Of a stretch of DNA of 64,000 bases, positions 1 through 11,320 are shown one piece after another; positions within the stretch are counted from its first letter, which is position 1, and each line of letters opens with the position of its first letter. This DNA comes from Coprinellus micaceus (lineage: Eukaryota > Basidiomycota > Agaricomycetes > Agaricales > Psathyrellaceae): positions 2,757,062-2,821,061 of the forward strand of contig OX596344.1 in the NCBI GenBank assembly GCA_951394405.1. Reading direction: 5' to 3'. Made by a program: the position numbers and the translations under genes. The notes under the pieces are model-generated. The model ran no database searches and had not been told where the DNA came from. It saw only the letters and a list, made by a program, of their open reading frames with translations.

Positions 1-1536
1 AATACCTAGGGGCTATTCGGGCGCAGGGGGTAACGGAGAGGAGGAAGCATCAGCACTTGCCTTCACATCTTCACCTCCCTTCCATAGTAAAGCAACAAAG
101 AAAGTAAAGACTCACCTCTCCCGAATTACCGTCTTGGTTATACGGTATACCCACCTCCTCCGCCGCCCTCAGTGTCGGCGGGACGATCCACTGGGTTTCC
201 TGGTTGAGGGAGACACCGATGGGGCCGGCGGTGCCGTGCACGGAGGGGGTGAAGCGCGCGGGGGAGAAAGGGCCGCCGGGGGGGCCGTGGAATGCTTCGT
301 TCTGTTGGAGGGGGGGTTAGCTTTTCTTTCGTGGTTTTCCCTGAAGAGCAAAAAGAACGGGGAATGGCATGCGGTAGGGAATGGGAGAGAGGAGGGAAGG
401 AAGGAGTAAAGACGAACCTTCCTGAAATACGTCTGGATGTTCCCCCACGCCCACGCCGAGTCTCCGAGGTACGCCGCGATTCTGTCCCAGTCGGTAGATG
501 GGCCACGGGTGTACGTCATTCCGTCTGTGGGGGTGAGGGGGGTGGTTAGTGTTGGGTTTCAGGAGGGGAGGGACGGAGGGAGATAGGGAAGGGCGATAGA
601 CTCAACGAGAAGTCTCGACGACCCCGATCTCGAGACGAGGAATCGAAAGAAAGCGAACGTACTAATACTCGTAGACCCGCCCAAAATCCGACCACGGAAG
701 TACGGCAAGACCCTATCGTTGAGGTTCGGCTGCGCGGTAAGCGTATAGTTGTAGTCGTATTTGGACATGAAGAGGTTGGCGTAGATGTAGGGTATCTCGA
801 CGTTCTCGAGGCCTGTGTCACTGTGAGGTGGGTTAGTTCTTTGTCTTCCGAAGGAGTGCGTGGATGGGGATAGGGGAGCATCGTCTCGAGTCGGCTTGAG
901 GGTGACGATGAAAGGCGGTCGTGGTAGATGACGAAGGGCGGTAAGACGAGGGAGACAGGGTGATGGGGAGAAAGGGAAGAGGAAGGAGCGGAGAGGAGAG
1001 AGAGAAGAAAACGCACTTGGGCCCAGCCTCGAGGAGGAGCACAGTCGTAGCTGGGTTCTCGGAGAGACGAGCGGCGACGATCGAGCCTGCTGCGCCGCCT
1101 GCAGAGGGAGGGTGTTAGTTCGTAGTTCATATTGTGTAGGAGGGGACGGGAGAGAGGAGACGAGATGAAGGGATGAAGCGGATAAGAGGAAGGGATGAAG
1201 CGGATAAGAGGAAGGGATGAAGCGGATAAGAGGTAAGAAGGGAGGAGGGTAAAGAGAAGAGGGGAGAATGCGGAAGGGGCAAGAAGCGACGCCGAGGACG
1301 CCTCGAGGACGATGAAGACGGGGTAACGAGAAGGATCGCCAAGAAGGAATAGCGGGGACGAGGAACGATCGCCAAGGAAGAACCCAAAGGTAATGAAAAG
1401 AAAGAAGCCCAAACTCACCTCCAACAACGACATAGTCAAACGTCTCCGGCGCGCTAGGTGCCCCGTACGCCCCGGAAGGAAGCACTGAGGCCATCGCCGC
1501 AGCGAGGAGCGGGATCGACAGAAGCCCACGGACCAT
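1..1536 (-). CDS. GMC oxidoreductase, aryl-alcohol-oxidase-like (AA3_2), 5' part only
   Basis: Secreted FAD-dependent oxidase of the glucose-methanol-choline family; such enzymes oxidise alcohols and give H2O2. The ATG at 1536 opens a signal peptide ending near GAYG. Exons read 1536-1419, 1098-1017, 820-663, 524-418, 301-116 and 12-1, all with GT-AG borders. They join in frame to give the dinucleotide-binding motif VVVGGGAAGS, then LLLEAGP, then the GMC signature GGSTSINGMTYTRG, and end at DGNSGEPLGI where the window stops. The catalytic His pair would lie beyond the window. Introns 1 (320 bp) and 2 (196 bp) are long for this region; intron 1 holds a short tandem repeat. Family call is firm. 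Substrate (aryl alcohol, glucose or other) is inferred from the general look of the sequence only. Confidence 0.9.
1172..1233. repeat. 22-bp tandem repeat, about 2.8 copies, inside GMC intron 1
   Basis: The unit GATGAAGCGGATAAGAGG plus four bases (AAGG) repeats head to tail at 1172, 1194 and 1216. It lies wholly inside the first intron and explains part of its 320 bp length. Confidence 0.85.
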
Positions 1537-4500
1537 TTCTTCTTCTTTCTTCGTTCTTCTTCTATCCTATTCGAGCGTCTTGGTTTCCGGATGCGTTTCT
1601 TCGCTTGCTCGACTTGTCCTTGCTTTGGAGTCCGGGGCGGGATGCGTTGGGTTGGGATGAGGATGAAGATCCATAGCGTCCCTGAGAGGGTATTTATATC
1701 AACGCAAAGCTATGGCCAAGCCGCAGAGTTATCCGTCCTGCGTACCTGGTTGACATCTGCAACTGTAACAATCATCGCCATCTCAAATCCCCGGGTCCTC
1801 CTCCCGCCTACTCATCACTCATTCGCTCTCCATTCCCCTCGGCTTTCCACCCCTCCCCCCTCTCCCATCCATTCTAGATCCAAACCTAGACTGCGTCCCC
1901 GTTGGTCTTTCCCCGATCCCTTCGTACCACCTGTCCATCCACGTAGGACGGACCCGACCTCCCCATTCATTCCAGACGAAAGAATAACGTATCGTTCCTA
2001 GCGGCCGCGGCTTCATCCCCTCCTGCCGCTGCGCGCGTTCCTGGCGGCGACGCCCTACGGTGATGCAATGCTTGAATAGCCTTCGCGTGGGGGATCGTAT
2101 GCCCAGCGGACGGGCATCTTGAGTGTAACCTGGGGTCGATGTCAGTCGAGCGCCAGTGAGAGCAGGAATAGAAACGATGTGATGGCGAAAGCAGTAAGAA
2201 AGAGAGAGTTGCGTCATCACACCCGAATCGAGCACAAGCACCCGTGGGTAAACCGGAGTCGGTGGCCATGCCGCGGGTCGGCTTGCGGTTCCGCGGCATT
2301 TCGCAAGCGCCCAGCGGATTTACGCTCTACGGTGTGCCTACTTACAAGGGTGACGAGGCGGTGTGCATTTTGACGAGGATAGGTGTACCTCAGTACTCCA
2401 GGTAGATAAATCAATTAAGGAATTAAGGGAGGTATTCGCGGAGATTCATCCCCGAGTCGCCCACGTTCGAGGAGGTACGTTCGTACCGGATCCCTCGATG
2501 CGCGGTGTCGAGTAACTGTCCATTATATAGAATTGAATTGCCGCTGTATCTGTAAATGCGTGTGGGGTGCGAACCCCCGCCTCGGCCGCGTGTCCAGGCA
2601 AAAAGGGGTAGGTCGAGGGTGGTCGGGGCTTTACACTGCGTGAATGTATATACATTTCAGAGGGTCTTGGAGTACGTGATCACTGGCGCTGCCTTCGTAC
2701 CCCGGTTTACCTACCAAGATGCGTACGTCGTATATGTAGATACTCAGTCTCACTTCCATCAGAGGAGACAAGCCTTCCCCAAGTTTGATCCCCAATTCGC
2801 CAATGCACTTCAACCGATCACCTCCGAGTGATAACCAACCAAGACTCCAAGAACAATCCACGCCCGCGTATCTCCCTGGGTCAGCCAGGGTACACCCGAC
2901 GGCGTCGAGGGACCTTCGCGTTCCGGTTTCAATTGAGTACCCAGGGGGATAAAGATCGTCGGTGGGTCTACAAATGCGGAAGACCGACCACCTTGACTCG
3001 AGCGTCGAGGCAGGTGTGTAGATATTGTGTCCAAATGAGCGGGGAGAGCTCGGTATTTGATACCTAGACGCGATACATAAGTATATCTTCAGATGGCAAC
3101 AAAGGATGCGGAAACTCCACCCCCCGAGTCACACATATTACAAACACGCGACGAAGCGTACAAACGCGTCGGTCAAACTAGGTTCAACAAAGCCACCTCT
3201 CAGTGACTATCGGTCAAACCACTCTCACAGTCCGACGAAGCTCCATCACACAGTGTAAGAGCGCCTGATGCCCAGGTCCTTCTGCACATGAGCCTGAATC
3301 AGTAACAAACTTGACGCATTGCGGCGATCCAAGCGTCCTCGCATAAAAATACCTACAGGGTATGATACCGCCGCGGGCAACCGCATACTTGAGACGCAGC
3401 GCCGGAGAAGGACTGCTAGTCATGTCAATAAGAAGATGATGTAAACGTGCCTGTAGATGATCCCGCGCCTGAAGGCTGAAGGCTTCGTACCTTCCTGTGC
3501 GTACAGTCGAATACGCTCCAAGTCTTCGAACTGGAGCCACCCGCCCAATCACACCCGCTAGATTTGAGGAAGTGGCGGGGTCGATGAACCAATAGGAGAG
3601 ATAGACCAAGCCGGGAAATTAGATGAACGAATTACCGCCTGGAATCTCAAGGATGAACCCCGGAATGAAGAGGACCCTTGCACCCTGGACGTCAAAGTGG
3701 AACACTGGCTGTGTTTATGAAGGGCGCCGCGCCAAGGTCGTCGGCGCATCGCCAAACCAGGCTGGACGAGATTGAGCCCAAGTGCCCACACGCCCTTCCT
3801 CACCGACGTGACCCTGCAATCGGTTTTAGGCCCAGCTGAATCCATACGTCAATGCATCGGATACCTTCGCCTAAAGCCTCGTAGAATCTCGCCGCGAACT
3901 CGGTACTCGCCCACCCGTCGTCAGCGAGGCGTACCATGACCGTACGTAGACGAAGCTACAGCATCGAAGGTGTTAGGTACTGGCATTCGTTAGCTCGCAA
4001 TAGGAAGAAGAAAACGCGGCGGAAGGGATGAACCACGACGAATGCTTGAATGAATCCCCACTCATCGTAGTGGCAATACAGGCCCCGCGACAGGCCTTCC
4101 GCGCTTTGACCAAGCGCAAATACCACCCAAATGAAAACAAGGGTAGTAAGGACGTCTCCCAAACGCCCGTTCAATCCTGGGTACATATACCCTCTCATGA
4201 CACATAATAGCTCAGGCTCGTGGCACATATAACAGCTCACGGCACCCCAGCACAACCCAGACGCGTACACCGCAGGTGGACAGGTCCGGAGCGTGCTGGG
4301 AGCTACATGCTATGTTATGTACCCTGGTCGTCGACGCATGGGTCAGGCCTGGGTAGCGCTGTGGAGGTGTACCAGGGTGAGTGGGAGTGCACCGAGACGC
4401 CCCCAGTGCGGAATTTAACCGAAGACACGATCGCGTGATTTAGGGAGAGAGAGAGAGAGCGCGCGCTGGCGTCCCGTGGGCGATCTTGAGTATAGAGTGG

Positions 4501-5424
4501 ACTTTCCTTGCGTTGGGCCGTCCAGATGCCGGGTGAAGATCACGAGAGGACTTCCAACTCATCCTCGGAGTAGATACTTGACGGTAGGGCTGAGCTCTAA
4601 TAGAATCGCTGAATGTGGTGGGCATGTCCAGCAGCGACGATCATTCATCGAATTGGGTCGGAACTCTACGGCGACCAGGGAAGGTACGCAGCGGTACGAC
4701 TCGGCGTACAGCGGTGAAAGTTCATTGTAAAACAGCGCCTTTCATGCGGAAGACCCCTGCGCTCCAGACCTCGCACCTCACTATCGTCCCGAGAGGAGAA
4801 CGGTATTTCGCGAAGATCGAGTGCAGAGCATAAGGAAGAGGTGATCGTTCGGGAATAAGGTGCAGCGATGACAATGACGACGATGACATGCTTGGAAGGA
4901 GGGAAGGGCCTGGACCTATGACTGGCCCATCAAAAGGTGATCGCACACGAGGTCCGAGTCTCACGGGACTTGAATATGGGCGCTTAATTCTTGGTTTGTG
5001 ATGATTTGAGGGTATTAAGTGATTGAGGCGCATTGCGAGGTGAAAAGAGGTCGGTACTCGCAAGGGGAGAAGTGGGTGTCACTCAGAGTGCATCGGAAGG
5101 GTGGGTCGCTCGAGGGATTAAACAGATACTATTCAGACAGGATAGATACCAGGGTACAAGTCGAACCGAAGCGCCTAGCGGGTTGTACACGAGTAAGGCA
5201 CACGATGAACAGTTAAAAAGAGTACAAAATCAAGAGACAACTATTATACAACGGCCGTGGGGCGCCTCTGGGGAAAAGGAAGAAGATGGACGGCACAGAT
5301 GAAGAAACGAGAACTGAAGGGAGGCGGAAGACCTGTGCGGTGGCAGAGGGGATCGAATCGCGGGAGCGGTCACTCTCATAGCCGGGAGGCGATTGCTATG
5401 ATCCAGAGGCTGCTAGCGGCGCAC
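1537..5424. other. Gene-poor stretch, no recognised gene
   Basis: Apart from the GMC promoter I see no recognisable gene. The best coding hint is on the minus strand at about 3945-3214: an opening ATG and two separate open blocks, one reading ARVLFIPGFILEIPGG, separated by stops. They could be exons of an unrecognised gene or a decayed one. Open frames at 1819-2299 are biased in composition and match nothing I know. Confidence 0.4.
1691..1698 (-). promoter_or_regulatory. TATA box of the GMC oxidoreductase gene
   Basis: TATAAATA on the minus strand, 155 bp upstream of the GMC start codon. Position and match fit a fungal core promoter; no other start lies nearer on this strand. Confidence 0.4.
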
Positions 5425-5797
5425 TCAAACGATGGCGTCCATCTCGGGATCCGCGGCGACCCACCCCAGCTTCAGAACATACATGTAGGCGGCCTTCTTC
5501 TGGGCGGCCACCTTGGTTAGGCCACTGGCCTTGGTCTGTTCAATTCCACCGACTAACCATTGGAAGGAGACTTTGAGTAAAGGATGAGATGAGGGGATAC
5601 TTTACGCACCGAGCAGGCGCATTAAGAAAATGGGCCGATGAAGAGATCCCCCTCGAGGCAAAACTTCGTCCCAAGAAAAGCCCACAACATGATTATGGAC
5701 TAATTGGGTGTAGTCTGCATGTCAAGTGGCGAGGTTAGCAACAGAATAAGTGAATTTTGAAGGACGTACCCTTGTCGGGCGGGGATTGAGCACTCAT
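5425..5797 (-). CDS. Small single-domain dsRNA-binding protein
   Basis: Three exons (5797-5770, 5714-5610, 5552-5425) with clean GT-AG introns join in frame to an 86-residue protein. It is little more than one double-stranded-RNA-binding motif. Helix 1 starts DYTQLVHNH, the middle strands carry RPIFLMRLLVGG, and the C-terminal helix reads SGLTKVAAQKKAAYMYVLKL, which fits the dsRBM pattern G-x-S/T-K-K-x-A-x-x-A-A-x-x-A-L. The exons are too short to show as long open frames. The role is unknown: one-domain dsRNA binders can regulate RNA silencing or bind structured RNA, but nothing nearby tells which. The domain call rests on pattern memory; the spacing in the first half is a little short for a full dsRBM. 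Confidence 0.65.
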
Positions 5798-6828
5798 TAT
5801 AACTTATCAAAGTCACAGTATGGAGAATGGTGAGCTCAAATATTGCTTGGATGAGGTGAGCGAGGAAATTTGTGAGTAATTTGGCGAGCCTGACCCTCCT
5901 TTATGTACAGAGGATTCAGATTGCATCTCTCAAGTGCTCCCTGACATCACGTAGAAACGGAGATGGGTGAGGACAAGTATTGGAGTCTACCTCATCCACA
6001 CACTCGTTCGCTGTGGCCCCAGCTTCTCGCCTATGGACGACACACACAAAATTTAACCGTACTTGAACTGAAGCTTGTGAGGCCCTCTCCAAAAAAGACC
6101 ATCCCCGAGGTCGCCGACATTCTTGCGTACAATCCCTCGAACACGTTCGCTGTAAATATTATGCAGAGTACATAGTAATGCCCGAATAGGTAAGAAACGG
6201 GAGCCCACACGATTTACTCGAGAGAGAGTTCGTAACGAATCTCCCCTTGTACTAAGATACTGTGTGCACGAATCACTCGCACTCCTGCAGAATTCCTCTA
6301 CGTACATTCTGCATTTGTCTCATCCACCAGCACACCCACCCCAGCTGTCTCCCTCTCTCATTCTTTTGAAGAACGTCGCGTTCGCTGCGTTGGGGTTGTG
6401 TTGAAGTTGTGGGCGCGGTGCGCACCCTGTGTGTCCCCCGGAGCGCCGTCATAGAAGGTGAACTCTGACCGTAACTCACTCCCTCAATGTCACCAAAAAC
6501 CGCTCGATGGATACCGTTCGCGGGTATCTCTCACTATATCGAGTGCCTGCTGGATCCGTGAGCTCACAAAGCTCAATCGGTACATCGAGTAAACACCCGT
6601 TTGTGGGTATCACGGAACGGAGAAATCTAGGCATGAGCCGAAGAGCTGAGGGCGAACGCTGAATATAATGTGAGTGCCATTCTCAGCTAAAGGTACAGAA
6701 CTCGGATGGGAGGGTCTGTTTACCGTCTCAAGCTCCGTGTATGCTGAGGACAAATTGTAGCACAACGGTAGGATGAGTCAGGGAGTTAGTTCGATTCAAA
6801 ATGGTGTCCAGTGGCACACAGCGGTATG
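5798..6828. other. Intergenic, nothing recognised
   Basis: Upstream side of the dsRNA-binding gene. Contains only short open frames, one of 70 codons starting with ATG at 5963, with no recognisable domain. Confidence 0.4.
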
Positions 6829-7432
6829 CTATCTACCTCGGAAGGGCTTTCGTTTGACAAGCATGCATAACCTCAGCGCCAAACTCGGAGCACAGAGGGT
6901 TAAAGCAAGCGCAAGACTTCTTCCTGTTAGAGGACGCACAGCGAGGTCAAAGAAGCCACGAATATGGCGAAAGTCTCTCTCTTGTTCTGGGAACGTCCTC
7001 AAACGCGTTTGAGGACCCTGAACATGCATTGATGTCCATAATGCGACTGCCGTGGCTGCGAGAGTAAGTGGGTCGTTGTGAATGGCGTAGATCGTCCGAT
7101 CGATTGTGCGGTTCAAGGGTGGTTGTGGGGAAGGTTTAATGAGGAAAATATCGATATATCGCGCATGAGCCGTCCGATACATTACTCTACCCTCTAGTTC
7201 CTAGGTGACTGAATGTGCGCCCACCGGAAGGAGCTATCGGGTTGAGACTTCGCTGTTCTAAACTTATTCTGGACTGAGTGCACAGGATAGGGTGACCCGC
7301 TGCGCGTGTCTTACTATACCGAGCACCTTTCACGGGAGACATCCGCATAGCTTCGGTGTCCCAGTACAGCTCCTCCACTGGGTGGTAACGAGCCCACGTC
7401 TGACAGATTAGGGCCAAATGATTTGCAAGCAT
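6829..7432 (-). pseudogene. Decayed copy of the zinc-cluster-like gene at 10445-11218
   Basis: Two blocks on the minus strand match the intact gene at 10445-11218 in the same order. The first (about 7430-7310) has LALICQTWARYHPVEELYWD against LPLIRGMWARTSHRVKELYWD. The second (about 7180-7020) has PSPQPPLNRTIDRTIYAIHNDP against PSPQPALNYTVGRTIYTTTNDP, quoted here with gaps in between. The linking part is frameshifted, and the N-terminal cysteine cluster is not found upstream. It is therefore read as a degenerate paralogue left by a local duplication about 4 kb apart. It might still encode a shorter protein, but no single frame or obvious introns join the blocks. Confidence 0.65.
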
Positions 7433-9146
7433 ATCTCCGTAATGCGGATTCCTGCCTGACGAGGGTCAGTTTCTCCCAACCTGGGCCACACCCGATGTAT
7501 CGGTGTCCGCGTTAGTGCTTCTAGGGTACACGCAATGGAGGCCAGAATCGAGACACTTTTCCCGTGCATGACCTTGCCATCCAAGCTCGTATGTTCCGCC
7601 GGAGATGTCCATGGCGAGTAAGTGGTACCCGTAGATCGCTGACATGGGCCAATTAGTTCCGTGGAAACAAGTTGTAGTTGAAGAAGTGGTAATCTGTTCG
7701 ACGGGGTCGTCGAGGCCGAATAGGGGCGTATGACGTTTTAGGGTGATGGGCGCCGAAGGTCTAGACTATGCGAAGTTCACCACACTCCGAATCTTGAACT
7801 CAAACCACGACCATCCGTCCCAGCGCAGCTGGAACTCCCCTATTGGCCACGGGTGAGGTGAGGAAATCGGCGACATTACCCAGGAAAGAAAGCGTCAAAA
7901 TAGATCCAGGTCGGTTTCGGTTGAGTTTCGCCTTTGAAATTCTAGCATTGATCCCTTTGTTGGGCATACACAGGTGCTTTCTCCTCGCCCCATCGCCGAG
8001 ACGGCGATAGTTCGCAGTGCTACTGTGGGATCTCCCAGATCTCAACCTGTGGAGAACCTTGTTGTCGCCTCTCAAGCGCCCAAGCATTCTGGCGCCGACC
8101 GGACTGGATCTCCTTTCGACACGCTCTTATGATTCAGCTCTTCTATTCCACGGGGGATGCGCTATCTAAAGAAGTACACAGGTCGGAACCCTGAGATGGC
8201 CCTTCATCGCTCGCTGAACAGCTAGCCCTCAGATATGTCGCTGCACGGAAACGCTCTGGTGCGCCTCCGGAAATCTGTCTCTTACAACGAATCCGCTGCA
8301 GTAGCGACCGCCCCCAACCACTAACCGCAGGGGTTGCTACCGATACTTCGCCCAAGTATGGGCGATAGCCGCAAGCCATTCTGTATCGAGCGCTCGTCAC
8401 TTAGTCCTTCCAATACTAATACTGGTGTTCCTCCCGAAAACTCAACGACTCTCCGATCTACGGCTCTGCTTCGGCGGTCCATTGAAGGCTCTCCTGTTTT
8501 CACGCCGACGCGGATAGTGGTTGATCCCTTGTTTCCTCCCTCGCGTTGTCCCAGTCCGCCGCTTCGTAACGGATCTTCGATCCCCGCTGGAAATCCACTG
8601 GTGCTATGTAAGGCTCTCTCACACCGGCGCTAGTGACACCGTAGAGCATCCATCTCTTATGGTATACCGCTCCCAAGTCACGCTCACCCTATTGCTACCG
8701 CAGGCGCTGAGAGGCGTTCTGAACCGACAGCGCGCAATATAATCTTTCTTCATCCTGAACGTACTACCTAACGTCAAACGCACTTCGCGCGGACTCTACT
8801 TCTGCCGACGTGGGCGCGTATCCAATGAAATTTCCGCCAACGGTTCTCCCTGACGCCTTCGATGTCCAGGTAGTGCGATCAAGTGTCATTCAACAGTCTG
8901 CAACCTATTGAAACTGCCCTGGAAACGTACGAAACTCCAACGAAACCTGTCAGGAAGTCACCAGGGAAATGACATGATCCCGGTTCGTTGGCCGACTTGA
9001 CTCATGCGCCATCCCTCGAGCCCCAAAGCGTCCAGTAAGTATAAGTAGTGCCCTGACCTCTCCTGAACTCATTGAAGCTCAGCAAGGGTTGAACTCCCGT
9101 TCCATCGTTGTGAAACTACCTCTCTCTCACCCCTCGCCAGCTCGTC
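7433..9146. other. Gene-poor stretch, nothing recognised
   Basis: Several chance-length open frames on both strands (for example 8334-8633 plus, 7800-8087 minus) but no domain, splice pattern or start context that I can support. It may hide an intron-rich gene at 7440-7760 minus. Confidence 0.35.
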
Positions 9147-9814
9147 ATGGTGAAGAACGATCCCAAGATCATCAAGAACGTTGCCTTCGGGAACCGTGTC
9201 GTCGATCTTCCCAGTGGGCAAACCAACTCGGAGTTCACTGGGTTTTCGCGCCACAACGGGACAAACCAGCAGGTGCTGCTCGTCTCTGCCACTTGGAGAA
9301 TCACCTGTGGTTGCTGAAGCCCTGGCCGCTCATAGTTCACATTCGTGCGCGAGCATGGGAGGGAGTATAAGATTTTCGCCACTGCTAACAGTGGAGAACT
9401 TGTGCACATCAGCAGTGCCGGTCCCTCCGAGGTACGTATGTCACAATAGGAACGGCTGTGGAGCACGGAGCTAAGAGCAATATGATAAAGGGGAACACCT
9501 TGGCCGGGGGTGATGCGTCCTCAATCTACACCGTTAGGCGATTCATCGGGTACTACCAGTGAGTTCTACAGTTACTTATATGTTGCCCGTTGGCTCGTAA
9601 TCTCATGAGTACCGCTATTAGTATCAGCATAGACCACGACGATGGGACGCCCCTTTTCTGGACGCTGACGAGCGGCGTCAAAGGAACCAAGGTATGTTAC
9701 CTCGAAATTAGGCGCGACTCATACTTCTAATCCTCTCCACTATCTCAGATCACCTTGCAGCGAGCTAATAACGGCTTAAACCAACTTTGGTGCCTCTTTG
9801 ACGTGCCGGAGTAA
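9147..9814 (+). CDS. Ricin-B-type beta-trefoil lectin, 146 residues
   Basis: Five exons (9147-9272, 9336-9431, 9476-9558, 9622-9691, 9749-9814) join in frame through introns of 44-63 bp. The product is the usual length of a one-domain fungal R-type lectin. It has no signal peptide, so it is probably cytosolic. The threefold beta-trefoil pattern is visible: an opening IIKNVAFGNRVVDL, a first repeat end HNGTNQQFTF, a middle ATANSGELVHISS, and the closing RANNGLNQLWCL, where the N-Q-x-W/F motif recurs. Such lectins bind galactose- or GalNAc-type sugars and are thought to act in defence against grazers or inside fruiting bodies. Sugar specificity cannot be told from sequence here. It is a lectin fold only, with no enzymatic chain. 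Confidence 0.8.
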
Positions 9815-10444
9815 GCGCCCAAGCACCTCGGAAAAACGGGCCCTGACCAGTTCGCATTGAGGTGGATTCCTTTTCCACCACAGAGACCCGGACTTGTGCT
9901 AAGTATTGGTGTATAGTATACTTTGTATTAATCTCAGGTTAACCTGACTATGTACTGAGACCCGCTGTTTGCATGTACATCCTCAACTGACATGAACGGG
10001 CATCCAGAATGGGCGATATAGACGTCCCGGTTCACAGAAAGCAGGCAAGAAGGTGGCCAGTGCCCAGATCTGAGGACACATTCCTAATGTTCGCGAAGAC
10101 GATAGGGGGTCAGGATTTGCAAGGTAAAAGGCAGGTGACGACGGTTGACAGCAAGGAGGCCGAATGGTGGGACATTCGAGACCTTGGTGGGCCTTCCCAA
10201 TATCGCTCGGGTGCCCTAGGCCGTCGGTCGATAAGATCCGAAGCGCACAGCCTTGGGCGCTTATTGTGCGGACCAACTGTGGCATGGTCTCAGACGCGCG
10301 CTCTTTCACCCTTTGACTAAGGAACAGACTCGAGCGGAGCAACAGTGCATTGACAAAATTCTCTGGGAACTAAGTATGGGCCGTAGACAAAAGTGGAATA
10401 TTTCGCGAGACCGTAATAGTCAAAGTGAGGTAGCTTTGATTGGA
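9815..10444. other. Intergenic, nothing recognised
   Basis: Lies downstream of both flanking genes, which converge here. Open frames at 9983-10342 (minus) and 10009-10320 (plus) overlap each other and show no domain. Confidence 0.4.
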
Positions 10445-11218
10445 TTAGGTGTACCCACGGGACCAATCCGCAGAATTAACACCTATAGGCCCAAAGTGAC
10501 CGTTCAGAGCCTCTGGGTTCGTATCGAAAAGGTGCGCGAATTCATCTTCAGGTGAGGGGAAAAGGTCCATGTCGACAACGGGAGCTGAATACTTGTGAGA
10601 GTACGTCGGGTCGTTGGTCGTGGTGTAAATCGTTCGACCGACTGTGTAATTCAAGGCTGGTTGAGGTGAAGGTATCACAGAGATAACTCTGATCGCTCTC
10701 TTGTGAGCCATGCGATCTCTTGACATATCCTCCCAGAACTCTTGAACGTCTCCGCGCTCCCCCTTCCAACCACAGTGGACCTTACGCCAAAAGCATTCGT
10801 CAGGCTTAACGGCCTCCGGGTCTTTCTGGAACTGATGTGCGGCGTAAAGAGCGACTCCGCGCATAGTGGGTATTGGGCTATTCCAAGACCTCTTAGCGAA
10901 TTCCATCCGTCCAGCTTCGTCATCCCAGTACAGCTCCTTCACTCTGTGGGAGGTGCGAGCCCACATGCCCCGAATGAGGGGGAGGTAGGTTGCGAGATTA
11001 TCACATTTCGTGTACAGGATGAGGATCCTCGCTTGACGAACGTAGAAAGTCTCCCATCCAGGGGGAAAAGAAGAACCTGAACTCGCGTTGTCGGTGTCGG
11101 AATCGCAAGGGAAACCGCAAGTCACCCCACAATCAATGCAGTTGGAGCAGTCTTGGATCCCATCGCATGGTATGCTCATGACTTCGCAGTACTCGCACGT
11201 TTTGTTCGAGAAGTCCAT
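10445..11218 (-). CDS. Protein with N-terminal Zn2Cys6-like cluster, family unknown
   Basis: An uninterrupted 257-residue frame starts at the ATG at 11218; the GTG just before it is not a likely start. Residues 8-34 carry cysteines spaced C-x2-C-x6-C-x5-C-x2-C-x6-C, the spacing of the fungal zinc binuclear cluster. However, the loop between Cys2 and Cys3 is EVMSIP, lacking the Lys/Arg residues that contact DNA in true activators such as Gal4. Extra cysteines follow (CGFPC). The rest is acidic to neutral, with conserved WARTSHRVKELYWDDEAGRM and PSPQPALNYTVGRTIYTT shared with the broken copy at 6829-7432. A TATA box lies 93 bp upstream. It may be a zinc-binding scaffold or a modified transcription factor. 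Coding status is well supported by the paralogue; function is not known. Confidence 0.7.
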   Translation of the reverse strand: MDFSNKTCEYCEVMSIPCDGIQDCSNCIDCGVTCGFPCDSDTDNASSGSSFPPGWETFYVRQARILILYTKCDNLATYLPLIRGMWARTSHRVKELYWDDEAGRMEFAKRSWNSPIPTMRGVALYAAHQFQKDPEAVKPDECFWRKVHCGWKGERGDVQEFWEDMSRDRMAHKRAIRVISVIPSPQPALNYTVGRTIYTTTNDPTYSHKYSAPVVDMDLFPSPEDEFAHLFDTNPEALNGHFGPIGVNSADWSRGYT

Positions 11219-11310
11219 CACTTGGAGTTGTGAAAATTGAGGCTACTGGGTCTGGGTTAGTTAGAGGGTGTCGAAAGAGTGAAGTGAGTTGGAAACGGTC
11301 AATGGCATAG

Positions 11311-11320
11311 TTATATATAC
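11311..11320 (-). promoter_or_regulatory. TATA box of the zinc-cluster-like gene
   Basis: GTATATATAA on the minus strand, about 93 bp before the ATG at 11218. Confidence 0.5.

Noticed and set aside
2540..2600. GGGGGTTCGCACCCC on the minus strand as a possible tRNA T-arm
   Set aside because: No matching acceptor strand upstream; only a short hairpin.
6755..6800. A-box-like TAGCACAACGGTAGG followed by AGTTCGATTC
   Set aside because: T-stem halves (GTTAG and CAAAA) do not pair, so no tRNA is called.
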